From Actinoplanes xinjiangensis (GTDB lineage Bacteria > Actinomycetota > Actinomycetes > Mycobacteriales > Micromonosporaceae): a DNA stretch of 64,000 nucleotides. The stretch is taken from assembly GCF_003148685.1 (NCBI RefSeq), contig NZ_QGGR01000002.1, positions 434,001-498,000 of the forward strand. The letters are read 5' to 3'. A program made the translations under genes and the position numbers. Shown here one piece after another: positions 43,909 through 51,861 of this stretch (positions within the stretch are counted from its first letter, which is position 1; the number at the start of each line of letters is the position of its first letter). The notes under the pieces are model-generated. The model worked only from the letters and a program-made list of their open reading frames with translations. It made no database searches and was not told the origin of the DNA.

Positions 43909-44364
43909 GTGCAGATCTCCGCGCGCGGTGACTACGCGGTCCGGGCCGCCCTCAGTTTGGCGCAGGCCTACCCCGCACTGATGTCCGCCCAGGCCATTGC
44001 CCAAGAACAAGAGATGCCCCGGAAATTCCTCGAGGCAGTGCTCGCCGACCTGCGCCGTGCCGGCGTGGTCCGGGCGCAGCGTGGCGCCGAGGGGGGCTAC
44101 ACACTGTCGCACCCACCCCGCGACGTGACCATCGGCCAGATCCTGCGGGCCGTCGACGGTCCACTGGCCGGTGTGCGCGGCCTCCGTCCGGAGGAGACTC
44201 AGTACACCGGGGCCGCCGAGAACCTGCCGAACCTGTGGGTGGCGGTGCGGGCCGCGGTCCGTGAGGTGGTCGACGAGGTGAGTCTCGCCGAGCTGATCAG
44301 CGGGCGGATGCCGGCCCACGTGCGCAAGCTGACCACCCGCCCGGACGCGTGGCAACCACGCTGA
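43909..44364 (+). CDS. Rrf2-family transcriptional regulator without cysteines
   Basis: 151 residues from GTG at 43909, where the fold begins (VQISARGDYAVRAALSLA). Winged helix-turn-helix motif: SAQAIAQEQEMPRKFLEAVLADLRRAGVV, seen at residues 27-55, then GAEGGYTLSHPP. No Cys is present, so it cannot hold the Fe-S cluster of IscR/NsrR/RsrR. It is closer to CymR-type members, which act through protein partners or small ligands. A hairpin GCATCC-GG-GATGC just upstream (about 43874-43886) may be part of its control. Confidence 0.9.
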   Translation: MQISARGDYAVRAALSLAQAYPALMSAQAIAQEQEMPRKFLEAVLADLRRAGVVRAQRGAEGGYTLSHPPRDVTIGQILRAVDGPLAGVRGLRPEETQYTGAAENLPNLWVAVRAAVREVVDEVSLAELISGRMPAHVRKLTTRPDAWQPR

Positions 44365-44428
44365 CGTTTGTGAATCGGCGCGATCGGGCATCGTCTCGAC
44401 CATCAGAAACGAGATGGGAGAGGTTCCG

Positions 44429-44611
44429 ATGGGCATCGTCTACCGCAGCCGGAAGAAGATCGGTCCGCTGGTCCTGAACTTCACCGAGAACGGCTACTCG
44501 TCGTGGAGCCTGAAGATCGGTCGCTGGTCCTGGAACTCCAAGACCCGCGCGCACCGGGTGGACCTGCCCGGCCCGCTGTCCTGGAAGCAGGACAAGAACC
44601 GCTCCCGCTAG
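44429..44611 (+). CDS. DUF4236-type small protein
   Basis: 60 residues from ATG at 44429 (GGGAGAGG 5 bases upstream); an ATG five codons earlier lacks that spacing. The sequence opens GIVYRSRKKIGPLVLNFTE and continues YSSWSLKIGRWSWNSK, RVDLPGPLSW. This is the basic, aromatic beta pattern of DUF4236. The function is unknown. Its stop overlaps that of the convergent TcmP-like gene by 3 bases. Confidence 0.75.
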   Translation: MGIVYRSRKKIGPLVLNFTENGYSSWSLKIGRWSWNSKTRAHRVDLPGPLSWKQDKNRSR

Positions 44612-45507
44612 AGGCGGATCATGACGTCGCCGCCGAGCCGGCCATGCGCCGGCTCGCGGGCGACGGCACCACTGTCGATCAGCGTGTGCAGGACCCGGGT
44701 GGCGTCGGCGGCACGGTAGACGGTTTCGGTGAGCGCGAAAGTGCGCAACTCGGTCACCGTCGCCTCGCCCACCTTCTCCAGATGCGCGAGCAGCTCCCGC
44801 CGCAACGGGCCGGGATGCGGGCTCAGCGAGATGTCGATGAGATGCCGTTCCGGGTCGCCGGGGTCACGTAGCCGTACCCCCGCGAACTCGTCGACCGCCC
44901 ACAGCGCCTCCTTGAAGCTCTCCAGACTCTTCCCCGAGGTGGTGGCGAAGGCCACCACCTCGCCGGGTTCCGGCCCGGTCGCCAGCTCGGCGGCCGTGAG
45001 CAACGGAAAACCCAGACCCCGATAGGGGTCGACCGGGCTGCCGGGCGGCAGCACCAGCAGCACCTCGGCCGGTTTCCCGGCCGCGATCGCCGCGACGGTG
45101 GTCACCGCGGGCGGCTCCCCCGCGCTCGTCGCATCGAGAAAACCCATCAGCGGTACGCGTACGGCGCCCGCCGCCCTCAGCGCGACCGGAAGCCGCTCGT
45201 CCGTCCCGCCGCCGACCGGGAGGACCGTCAGCCCGGCCGCCGCACCCGCCTCCCGCTGGGCCACGCCGATCCGCCGCCCCACCTCGCCGACGTCGCCGCC
45301 GATCGCCACCATGGAGAGTTCCCGGCCGCGGGCCAGGCCGGGCAGATCGGCCAGGACCCGCACGGCCGCCTCGGCCGCCTCCCCACCGTCGCCGTCGGCA
45401 TAGCCGTGCACATAGGTGGCACGCCGGGCGTGATGCAGCGCACCGGCCGCCCAGGCCTGCAGGTGGCGGATGAGGAGTTCACGTTTGACGGTCGCGATCG
45501 GGGACAC
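44608..45507 (-). CDS. TcmP-like protein with C-terminal winged helix
   Basis: 299 residues from GTG at 45507. The N-terminus (KRELLIRHLQAWAAGALHHA, then YVHGYADGDGGEAAEAAVRV) resembles three-Cys-motif partner (TcmP) proteins, whose core is a Rossmann/methyltransferase-like fold. Next come SMVAIGGDVGEVG, PVGGGTDERL and PLMGFLDATSAG. The last about 70 residues look like a winged helix (HLEKVGEATVTELRTFAL). The usual catalytic or DNA target is unknown. The partner three-Cys protein (Gp37-like) is not seen next to it. The identity is tentative. Confidence 0.45.
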   Translation of the reverse strand: MSPIATVKRELLIRHLQAWAAGALHHARRATYVHGYADGDGGEAAEAAVRVLADLPGLARGRELSMVAIGGDVGEVGRRIGVAQREAGAAAGLTVLPVGGGTDERLPVALRAAGAVRVPLMGFLDATSAGEPPAVTTVAAIAAGKPAEVLLVLPPGSPVDPYRGLGFPLLTAAELATGPEPGEVVAFATTSGKSLESFKEALWAVDEFAGVRLRDPGDPERHLIDISLSPHPGPLRRELLAHLEKVGEATVTELRTFALTETVYRAADATRVLHTLIDSGAVAREPAHGRLGGDVMIRL

Positions 45508-45564
45508 ACCGTGTTTCTACACCCGTCCACTTCGGTACCGGAAACTTGTACCCAGGGTGTCGGC

Positions 45565-47172
45565 ATGAGCACTATGGGATACATGCCCCCTCCGCTCGCC
45601 GAACTCACCGCCCAGGCGCAGACCCTGTCGTCGGCCGGTGATCTCGCGGGCGCCCGTGCGGTGCTGGACGACGTGCTGCGTACCGCCGACGCCGATCCCC
45701 GCCGCGCCACCGCCGACCTCGCCGTCGCCGCCGCCCTGCACGCCCGGGTCCTGATCGCCCTCGGCGACCCGGAGTCGGCACGGCTCTGGGCCGCCTTCGC
45801 GCACTCGGCCGAGGAGCGCCTGCACGGTTCACGCGACGAGCGCACCATCGCGGCGGCCGCCATGCACGCCGCCGTGCTCCAGCGGATCGGCCAGCACGGC
45901 CGGGCCTCGTCGGTCTATCACGACCTCGTCGGCGAGCTGGCCGCGATCGAGGGGCCGGACTCGGCACGGGTGCTGGCCGCCGAAGCCGACCTGGCCACCG
46001 CCGAGCACGCCGCGGGGCACTGCACGACCGCCCGGGCCCGGTTGTCCCGGGCCTGGCGACGGCATCGCCGGGTGCACGGCGACGCGGCCCCGGCCGGGAT
46101 CAAGATGCTGGCCCGGCTCGGCGCGATGGAGCGCGAGTGCGGCCTGGACGCCGAGTCGGCCGAGCACCTGGCCCTGGCCGGCGAGCTCAGTGCCCGCCAC
46201 CTGACCGCCGATCACCCACTGGCCCGGCAGGCCACGGCCCTGGTCGCCGGACGGTCGTCCGGTCTTCACACGTGCGGCCGGCACGATTCCACCGGCGGCC
46301 GGCCGTTCCGTCCGTTCCCCCGCCGCCCCACCGTCACCGACCCGGCCGGCTCCCGCCCGGCTCCGTTCCCGGCCCACGCGCCCGGTCAGCCGCCGCCCGA
46401 CGACCGGCCCACCGACCCACTCGGCACGGTCTACCCCGTCGACGAGGACCCGGACCTGCTCGACGACGAGACACCGCCGGACAACCGGCCCACCGACCCC
46501 AACGGGACCGTCTACCAGCAGCCGCTCTACCTCAGCGACGTGCACCGGCTGCCCGGCGACCCGACCGGCCGGCACGCCCGCGCCGACACCCCGCCCCCGC
46601 TACCCGGCAACCGGGCACCCGACTACGGGGAGGACGGCCGCCCCCTGCCGATCGGCACGGCGCGGGCCGGCACCCGTACCGATCCGCCGAACTCGCGGCG
46701 GCTGCCGGTACGGACCGGGACGGGCGGGCGATCCCGGGCCGGGCATCCGCTGCTGCTCGCCACGGTGCTGGCCGGCGGGGTCGCGGCCGCCGCCGCGGTG
46801 GTGATCCTGACGCTGCCCGGCGCCGACGGGGCGACCACCCCGCCGGCCCAGCCGACCACGGTTCCGGCCCCGGCCGGGGCACAGCCGCTGACCGCCACCT
46901 CTGAGCCTGGTTCCCCGCAGAACGTCCGGCTCCGCGACGACGGGCCCAGCGTGTCCCTCCAGTGGGACTATCCGGGCGACGCCAAGGGCGAGGTGCTGAT
47001 CACGGTGGCCCGCTCGGACCGGCCGCCGGTCACCGTCGCGGAACTTCCCGCCGGGGCGACCGACTACGTCGTCTACAGCCTCAGCGAACGCTACGACTAC
47101 TGCATCACGGTCGCGGTACGCCGGGACGGGCAGGAGATCGCGGCCGCCGCGCCGGTGTGCACCGCACGGTGA
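45565..47172 (+). CDS. TPR-like N-terminus, single transmembrane helix, external FN3 domain
   Basis: 535 residues from ATG at 45565 (AGGGTG 6 bases upstream). Two further Met codons follow at once. The first about 230 residues are TPR-like helices (LSSAGDLAGARAVLDDVL, AVLQRIGQHGRASSVYHDLV). A disordered Pro-rich stretch follows, with a duplicated motif DDRPTDPLGTVY / DNRPTDPNGTVY. Next is one transmembrane helix (LLLATVLAGGVAAAAAVVIL) and a C-terminal fibronectin type III domain (SPQNVRLRDDGPSVSLQWDY). The topology is probably cytosolic TPR with external FN3. The role is unknown; it may link a cell-wall ligand to an internal scaffold. It is upstream of, and 98 bases from, the GGDEF protein, which also has a TPR-like front. 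Confidence 0.8.
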   Translation: MSTMGYMPPPLAELTAQAQTLSSAGDLAGARAVLDDVLRTADADPRRATADLAVAAALHARVLIALGDPESARLWAAFAHSAEERLHGSRDERTIAAAAMHAAVLQRIGQHGRASSVYHDLVGELAAIEGPDSARVLAAEADLATAEHAAGHCTTARARLSRAWRRHRRVHGDAAPAGIKMLARLGAMERECGLDAESAEHLALAGELSARHLTADHPLARQATALVAGRSSGLHTCGRHDSTGGRPFRPFPRRPTVTDPAGSRPAPFPAHAPGQPPPDDRPTDPLGTVYPVDEDPDLLDDETPPDNRPTDPNGTVYQQPLYLSDVHRLPGDPTGRHARADTPPPLPGNRAPDYGEDGRPLPIGTARAGTRTDPPNSRRLPVRTGTGGRSRAGHPLLLATVLAGGVAAAAAVVILTLPGADGATTPPAQPTTVPAPAGAQPLTATSEPGSPQNVRLRDDGPSVSLQWDYPGDAKGEVLITVARSDRPPVTVAELPAGATDYVVYSLSERYDYCITVAVRRDGQEIAAAAPVCTAR

Positions 47173-47270
47173 CCGGCCGTCCGCAACCGACCCGCAACCC
47201 GCCGCGACCCGGAAAGCTACCCGGGCACCGGAGCGTAGGTCGTCACGGCGGCGACAGGAAAGCAGGGACA

Positions 47271-48845
47271 GTGACGACGGAAATGGCGAGCCGTGTCCCC
47301 ATCGGGTCTCATCAGGAGCTCAGTGCCCTGGAAGCCGCCGCGGCGGAACTCGAGGTACGGCCACCGTCGGCGTTCCGGACCATCTGGGAGCCCGCCGGCG
47401 AGCTGCGGCAGCGCGCCCTCGAACTGGGTGCCGAGGAGATGGTCCAGCGGGCCACGCTCCTCCAGGCCGGAGTGCTGCTGCGGGAGGGCCAGACCGGCGA
47501 GGGCGGCCAGATGGCCCACCGGGTACGCGTCTGGGCCGAGGAGCACGAGAACCGTTACCTGCTGGCCCGTGCCCACCGGGAACTGTCGGTCTTCTACCGC
47601 CACGTGGGCGACTTCTCCGACGCGCTCACCCACGCCGTCCAGAGCGTCTCCTTCCTCACCGAGGAGGTGCCGCCCAGCCTCCGGGCCCGGCACCTGATGA
47701 CGCTCTCGGTCTCCCTCGACGACACCGGCTCGCACGCCGACGGCAAACGCCGCGCCCACGAGGCCCTCGCACTGGCCGCCCAGGCCGGTGACACCGAAGG
47801 ACTGTCGTCGGTCCTGAACAACATGGCCTACACCGCCGTCGAGATCGGCGACGAACCCGAGGCGCGGCTGCTGGTCGCGCAGATGCGTGAACTCCAGGCC
47901 CGCACCGGATACCGGTTCAGCGCCAACGAGCTGGACACGATGGCACAGGTCGAGCTGATGGGCGGCCGGTACGACGCGGTCGAGGACCTGCTCTCCCCGG
48001 TACTGGCCGACCTGGTCGCCGCCAACGAGGGTGACGCGGTCGCCGAGTGCCAGCTGACCCTCTCCCAGGCCCGCCGGCTGGCCGGCCGCTACGAGGCCGC
48101 ACAGCAGGCCCTGGACGGCACCCGGGCGGTGTGCCTCGAACGCGGACTGGCCGGGATCGGCGCCCGTGTCCGGCAGGAGCAGGCCGCCCTGTTCGCCGAC
48201 ACCGGGCGGTTCGCCGAGGCGTACGAGGAACATCGTGCCTTCCACGCCGCCGCGACCGCTCTCCAGTCGGTCCAGCGCGACGCCCGGGCCCGCGCCCTCC
48301 AGGCGGTCTTCGAGGCGAACGAGGCCCGCCGGGCCAGCGAGCACTTCCGCGAGATGGCGCACCGGGACGCGCTCACCGGCCTCTACAACCGGCGGTACGT
48401 CAACGAACGGGTACCGGCCCTGCTGCTGGAATCGGCCGCCCAATGCCGCCCCGTGTCGCTGGCGATCCTCGACCTGGACCACTTCAAGCGGGTCAACGAC
48501 ACCCTCTCGCACGCCACCGGCGACACCGTGCTCCAGCACGTCGCGGAGCTGTTGGAGGAGGCGGCACCCGGATCGGCGTTCGCGGCCCGGATGGGTGGCG
48601 AGGAGTTCCTGCTGGTCTTCCCGGGGGTGGACGCCGAGGAGGCGGCCACCCGCTGCGAGCGGCTGCGGCTGCGGATCCGGGCGCACGGCTGGGAGCCGAT
48701 CACCGGAAACCTTCCGGTGACCACGAGCATCGGCATCACCACGGCGCCGGAGGGCTGCAGTACCTTCTCCGCGCTGCTGTCGGCCGCCGACCGCAACCTC
48801 TACGCCGCCAAACACTCCGGCCGCGACCGGGTCGTCGCCGGCTGA
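47271..48845 (+). CDS. Diguanylate cyclase: TPR sensor with GGDEF domain
   Basis: 524 residues. GTG at 47271 is chosen (AGGAAAG 8 bases upstream). An ATG at 47283 is possible. The first about 350 residues are TPR-like repeats (LNNMAYTAVEIGDEPEARLL, LTLSQARRLAGRYEAAQQAL). A signalling helix leads to the GGDEF domain (HRDALTGLYNRRYVNERVP, LDLDHFKRVND). The active-site motif is GGEEF at 442-446, a functional variant. No RxxD inhibitory site precedes it, so product inhibition should be weak. It makes c-di-GMP, which in streptomycete-like bacteria controls development through BldD. It is cytosolic. Confidence 0.93.
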   Translation: MTTEMASRVPIGSHQELSALEAAAAELEVRPPSAFRTIWEPAGELRQRALELGAEEMVQRATLLQAGVLLREGQTGEGGQMAHRVRVWAEEHENRYLLARAHRELSVFYRHVGDFSDALTHAVQSVSFLTEEVPPSLRARHLMTLSVSLDDTGSHADGKRRAHEALALAAQAGDTEGLSSVLNNMAYTAVEIGDEPEARLLVAQMRELQARTGYRFSANELDTMAQVELMGGRYDAVEDLLSPVLADLVAANEGDAVAECQLTLSQARRLAGRYEAAQQALDGTRAVCLERGLAGIGARVRQEQAALFADTGRFAEAYEEHRAFHAAATALQSVQRDARARALQAVFEANEARRASEHFREMAHRDALTGLYNRRYVNERVPALLLESAAQCRPVSLAILDLDHFKRVNDTLSHATGDTVLQHVAELLEEAAPGSAFAARMGGEEFLLVFPGVDAEEAATRCERLRLRIRAHGWEPITGNLPVTTSIGITTAPEGCSTFSALLSAADRNLYAAKHSGRDRVVAG

Positions 48846-48850
48846 CCCCC

Positions 48851-49032
48851 GGCTGGCTCCCACCGCTGCCTCAACGCCCGCGAGACAGCGGTGACAACCA
48901 GCCGAGCTTCTTCGGCTGGCTCTCACCGCTGCCAAAACGCATGTGAGACAGCGGTGACGACCAGCCGGGTTTCTTCGGCTGGCTCCCAGCGCTGTCAAAA
49001 CGGATCTGAGACAGCGGTGACGACCAGCTGGG
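48851..49032. repeat. 63-bp tandem repeat with nested palindromes (nearly 3 copies)
   Basis: Copies begin at 48851, 48914 and 48977. Each has GGCTGGCTC, then ACCGCTG, a spacer that differs between copies, and CAGCGGTGAC-ACCAGC. ACCGCTG pairs with CAGCGGT (one arm is AGCGCTG in copy 3), and GGCTGG pairs with CCAGCC. CCAGCCGA-loop-TCGGCTGG also pairs across the copy junction. The array thus can fold as a series of stem-loops. It lies between the GGDEF stop and the convergent DinB-like gene. Confidence 0.85.
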
Positions 49033-49033
49033 G

Positions 49034-49543
49034 TTACTCGCCGGTGGGGGCTCCGGCCAGTTCGGCGACGATGTCCAGGTGGCCGAGGTGGCGGGCGTAT
49101 TCCTGGAGCAGGTGGAAACAGACCCGCTCCAAGGTGGCCGGGTCGGCGCCGTCCCAGCGCGGGCCGGGTCGGCCGGCGGTCTCCAAGGCGTTGCCGGTGA
49201 TCACCGCCGTGGTGTGGGTGCCCTGGTCGCGCAGCGCGGTGGCGAGGTCGGCGAGGGTCTCGGACTCCTCGACGTGCCAGCGGTCGTCCTTCCGGTCTGC
49301 CCACGGGTCGGCGACGTCACGGCCCTGGAAACCCCACTCGATCCAGCGGCGCTCCACGTGCCGTAGGTGTTTCACCAGTTCCAGCGGCGTCCAGCCGGAC
49401 GGCAGCCCACTCGTGCGCTGGGTGGCCGCGGGAAGGGCGGCCGTCTTCTCGATCAGGCTCTCCCGGAAGTAGTCCAGGTAACGGGTGAACACCTCGGCTT
49501 GGTTCGCGGCCGGGATCGTCGGCGACGGGAAATCGATCGGCAT
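49034..49543 (-). CDS. DinB/DUF664-family protein
   Basis: 169 residues from ATG at 49543. It is a four-helix bundle with the three-histidine metal site of the DinB/YfiT superfamily: His in ELVKHLRHVERRW and two in YARHLGHLDIVAEL. Actinobacterial members are often mycothiol- or bacillithiol-dependent transferases or hydrolases, so a thiol-detoxification role is likely but the substrate is unknown. It is transcribed ahead of the tandem repeat, with 39 bases to the gene upstream. Confidence 0.85.
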   Translation of the reverse strand: MPIDFPSPTIPAANQAEVFTRYLDYFRESLIEKTAALPAATQRTSGLPSGWTPLELVKHLRHVERRWIEWGFQGRDVADPWADRKDDRWHVEESETLADLATALRDQGTHTTAVITGNALETAGRPGPRWDGADPATLERVCFHLLQEYARHLGHLDIVAELAGAPTGE

Positions 49544-49582
49544 ACCCCGAGCCTAGATCGCCGGAGGGGCGCCGAACGGGGG

Positions 49583-50356
49583 CTACAGGGTGATGTCGGC
49601 TCGGACCGGGTAGTGGTCGGAGGCGTGGGTGGTGGTGTCGTCGCGGACCACCCAGGCACGCTGGGCGCGGGCCGCCAGCAGTGGGCTGGCCAGCAGGTAG
49701 TCCAGGCGCATGGCGCCGAACTCGCGGCCGGCGAAGCCGGTCGGCACGGTACGGCCGTCGCCCTCCCCCACGCTCTGCCACAGGTCGGTGAACCCGCCTG
49801 CCCGGAACGCCGCGATCGCCCGGGTGTCCGGTGCACCGTCCGGGCCGAGGTGCCGTTGCTGGAACAGCGAGTGCAGGCTGTCGAGCGTGGCGGTGTGGTC
49901 GCCGTCCGGGTCGAGGCCGTTCATGTCGCCGGCGATCAGCGTCATCCGGCGGGCCGAGCCGTAGCGGGCGGACAGCCAGCGGGCCTCGCGGTAGCGGCGG
50001 TACGGGGAGAACGGGTTGAGGTGGGCGCTGACCACGGTCAACGGGCCGGCCGTGGTCTCGACGACCGCGATCGCGACGGCGTGGTGCGTCCGCCAGCGGA
50101 TCGCCGAGCGGCGGAGGATCCGCCGTGGCGGGCGCACCAGCACCGCGACCGGCTGGGCGAACCCGGCCGGTGCGAGGTGCACGGCCATCCCGGCCTCTTG
50201 CGCGAGCGCGTGCAGGCGTCGTCCGTACCGATGGAAGTGTTGAAGCTCCTGAAGGCAGAGAACGTCGGGCTGTTCGCGGTGGATGACCCGGATGATCTCC
50301 GGCAGGCGGTCGCCGCCGCCGTTCTTGATGTTCCAGGTCATCAGCCGCAGTGTCAT
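49583..50356 (-). CDS. Endonuclease/exonuclease/phosphatase (EEP) family hydrolase
   Basis: 257 residues from ATG at 50356, overlapping the PAP2 stop by ATGA. Motifs in order: LMTWNIKNGG (Asn), VLCLQELQ (Glu), VVSAHLNPF (His), IAGDMNG (Asp/Asn) and ASDHYPV (Asp/His). This is the metal-dependent phosphodiester site of the family. Substrates range from nucleic acids to phosphoinositides and sphingomyelin. Coupling to a PAP2 phosphatase and nearness to a lipid kinase suggest a lipid or nucleotide phosphoester. It has no signal peptide. Confidence 0.88.
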   Translation of the reverse strand: MTLRLMTWNIKNGGGDRLPEIIRVIHREQPDVLCLQELQHFHRYGRRLHALAQEAGMAVHLAPAGFAQPVAVLVRPPRRILRRSAIRWRTHHAVAIAVVETTAGPLTVVSAHLNPFSPYRRYREARWLSARYGSARRMTLIAGDMNGLDPDGDHTATLDSLHSLFQQRHLGPDGAPDTRAIAAFRAGGFTDLWQSVGEGDGRTVPTGFAGREFGAMRLDYLLASPLLAARAQRAWVVRDDTTTHASDHYPVRADITL

Positions 50357-51828
50357 CCGACCGTCACCGGGCGTCCACGGGTCACCTGCTCGGCCTCGGC
50401 GGCCGCCTCGGAGACGGATTCGGCGTGGGCGTTCGGGCGGACCGTGAACCAGAGGACGGTCAGCCAGCCGACGGTGAGCAGGGTCGCGCCGAGGACGTCG
50501 GTGGGGTGGTGCATGCCGCGGTACATCCGGGAGAGCGCCACGATGAACGGCATGATCACCGCGAGGGCCGGGAAGATCCAGCGCCACGGCTGCCGGACCC
50601 GGGCCATCACGATGATCGCGATGGCGGCCCAGAGGCACATGGTCGCGGCGATGTGGCCGGACGGGAACGACGACGTCGGCATCTGGCCGTCCAGCTGCTC
50701 GACCGACGGGCGGGCCCGGCCGACCGAGGCGGCCGCGCACAGGAAGAGGGTCAGCTCACCGGCCATGGCGAGGGCCAGGAACAGGATCGGCCGCCACTGC
50801 CGCCACAGGGCCAGCGCCAGCGGGCAGAAGAACAGCGAGATGAGCAGGATGGCGTGGGTGTCGCCGGCCTTGCTCGCCATCCAGCTCAGGTCGTCGAGCG
50901 AGGAGGTGCGGAAGGTCTGGAGCCAGCGCGGCACGCCGTCGTCGAAGGAGGGCTCCCACCGGTTCACCGAGTAGCCGACCAGGTAGAGCAGGCCGAACAC
51001 GAACACCCAGCCGACCAGGATCTCGGCGGCCTTGGCCCACGGGTGCGGCAGGACCGCCTCCTCGGCGGGCGCGGGACGCAGGTCCGGGCCGGCCTCCGGC
51101 TCCAGGCCGTCGGTCAGTGCCGGCACCGGGCGGCCCGCTTCGCGGCGCCAGATCCGGAAGGCGTACGCCGTGACGCTGATCCAGGCCACCCCGAGCAGCC
51201 ACCCGCCGAGCACGTCGGAGAGGAAGTGCACACCCAGGGCGATCCGGGTGAACCCGACCGCGGCGACGATCAGCGCGGCCAGCCCGGCGAACCAGGGGCG
51301 CCACCGCCGTCGCATCGCTGGGAGGAAGACCAGCACGATCATCCCGTAGACGACCATCGAGCCGAGCGCGTGCCCGCTGGGGAAGCTGTTGCCCGGCGCG
51401 GACGCCACCGGGACCTCGACCACCGGCCGCAGCCGTCCGATCAGCGCCTTCAGCGACGGGTCCATGATCAGGGCGCCGGCCCCGGTGACCAGCAGGTAGA
51501 GCGCCGGGCGGGGACGCCGGCGGATCAGCAGCACGGCGACCAGCAGGGCGACCAGTGGGATCATGAAGCCGCGCCCGCCGAACGAGGCGATCTGCTGGAG
51601 GATCGCCACGGTCGTGTCGGAGCCGGACGCCCAGCGGTTCAGCCCGTCGGCCACCGACCGGTCCAGGTCGAGCAGCGGCTGCCAATGGAACCGGACGAGC
51701 AGCAGCAGAACACCGAAGGTGAGGCCGATCGCCGTCACTGCGGCCAGGCCGAGCACGCTGCGCTCGGCGAAATGTCGCACCGGCGCCCAGCCGGCTCGTC
51801 GCTCCACCACGCGGTTCTCTTCGGTCAC
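50353..51828 (-). CDS. Tandem PAP2 membrane phosphatase (two catalytic domains)
   Basis: 491 residues from GTG at 51828 with AGGAG 6 bases upstream. There are two complete PAP2 units. The first is KALIGRLRP, NSFPSGHALG, RIALGVHFLSDVLGG. The second is SVGRARPSV, SSFPSGHIAA, SRMYRGMHHPTDVLGA. Both keep the Lys/Arg, SGH and R-x5-H-x3-D residues, so both may be active. About twelve transmembrane segments are seen. A single PAP2 protein is about 220 residues, so this is an internal duplication. Likely activity: dephosphorylation of membrane lipids such as phosphatidic acid, undecaprenyl diphosphate or PGP. It is coupled to the EEP hydrolase. Confidence 0.92.
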   Translation of the reverse strand: MTEENRVVERRAGWAPVRHFAERSVLGLAAVTAIGLTFGVLLLLVRFHWQPLLDLDRSVADGLNRWASGSDTTVAILQQIASFGGRGFMIPLVALLVAVLLIRRRPRPALYLLVTGAGALIMDPSLKALIGRLRPVVEVPVASAPGNSFPSGHALGSMVVYGMIVLVFLPAMRRRWRPWFAGLAALIVAAVGFTRIALGVHFLSDVLGGWLLGVAWISVTAYAFRIWRREAGRPVPALTDGLEPEAGPDLRPAPAEEAVLPHPWAKAAEILVGWVFVFGLLYLVGYSVNRWEPSFDDGVPRWLQTFRTSSLDDLSWMASKAGDTHAILLISLFFCPLALALWRQWRPILFLALAMAGELTLFLCAAASVGRARPSVEQLDGQMPTSSFPSGHIAATMCLWAAIAIIVMARVRQPWRWIFPALAVIMPFIVALSRMYRGMHHPTDVLGATLLTVGWLTVLWFTVRPNAHAESVSEAAAEAEQVTRGRPVTVG

Positions 51829-51861
51829 GGCTAACTCCTGTTTCCGGGGGGTGCGCCGTTC

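Noticed and set aside
48851..49032. Tandem repeat considered as a CRISPR array
   Set aside because: The whole 63-base unit repeats with no unique 30-base spacers, the copies differ internally, and no cas genes are near.
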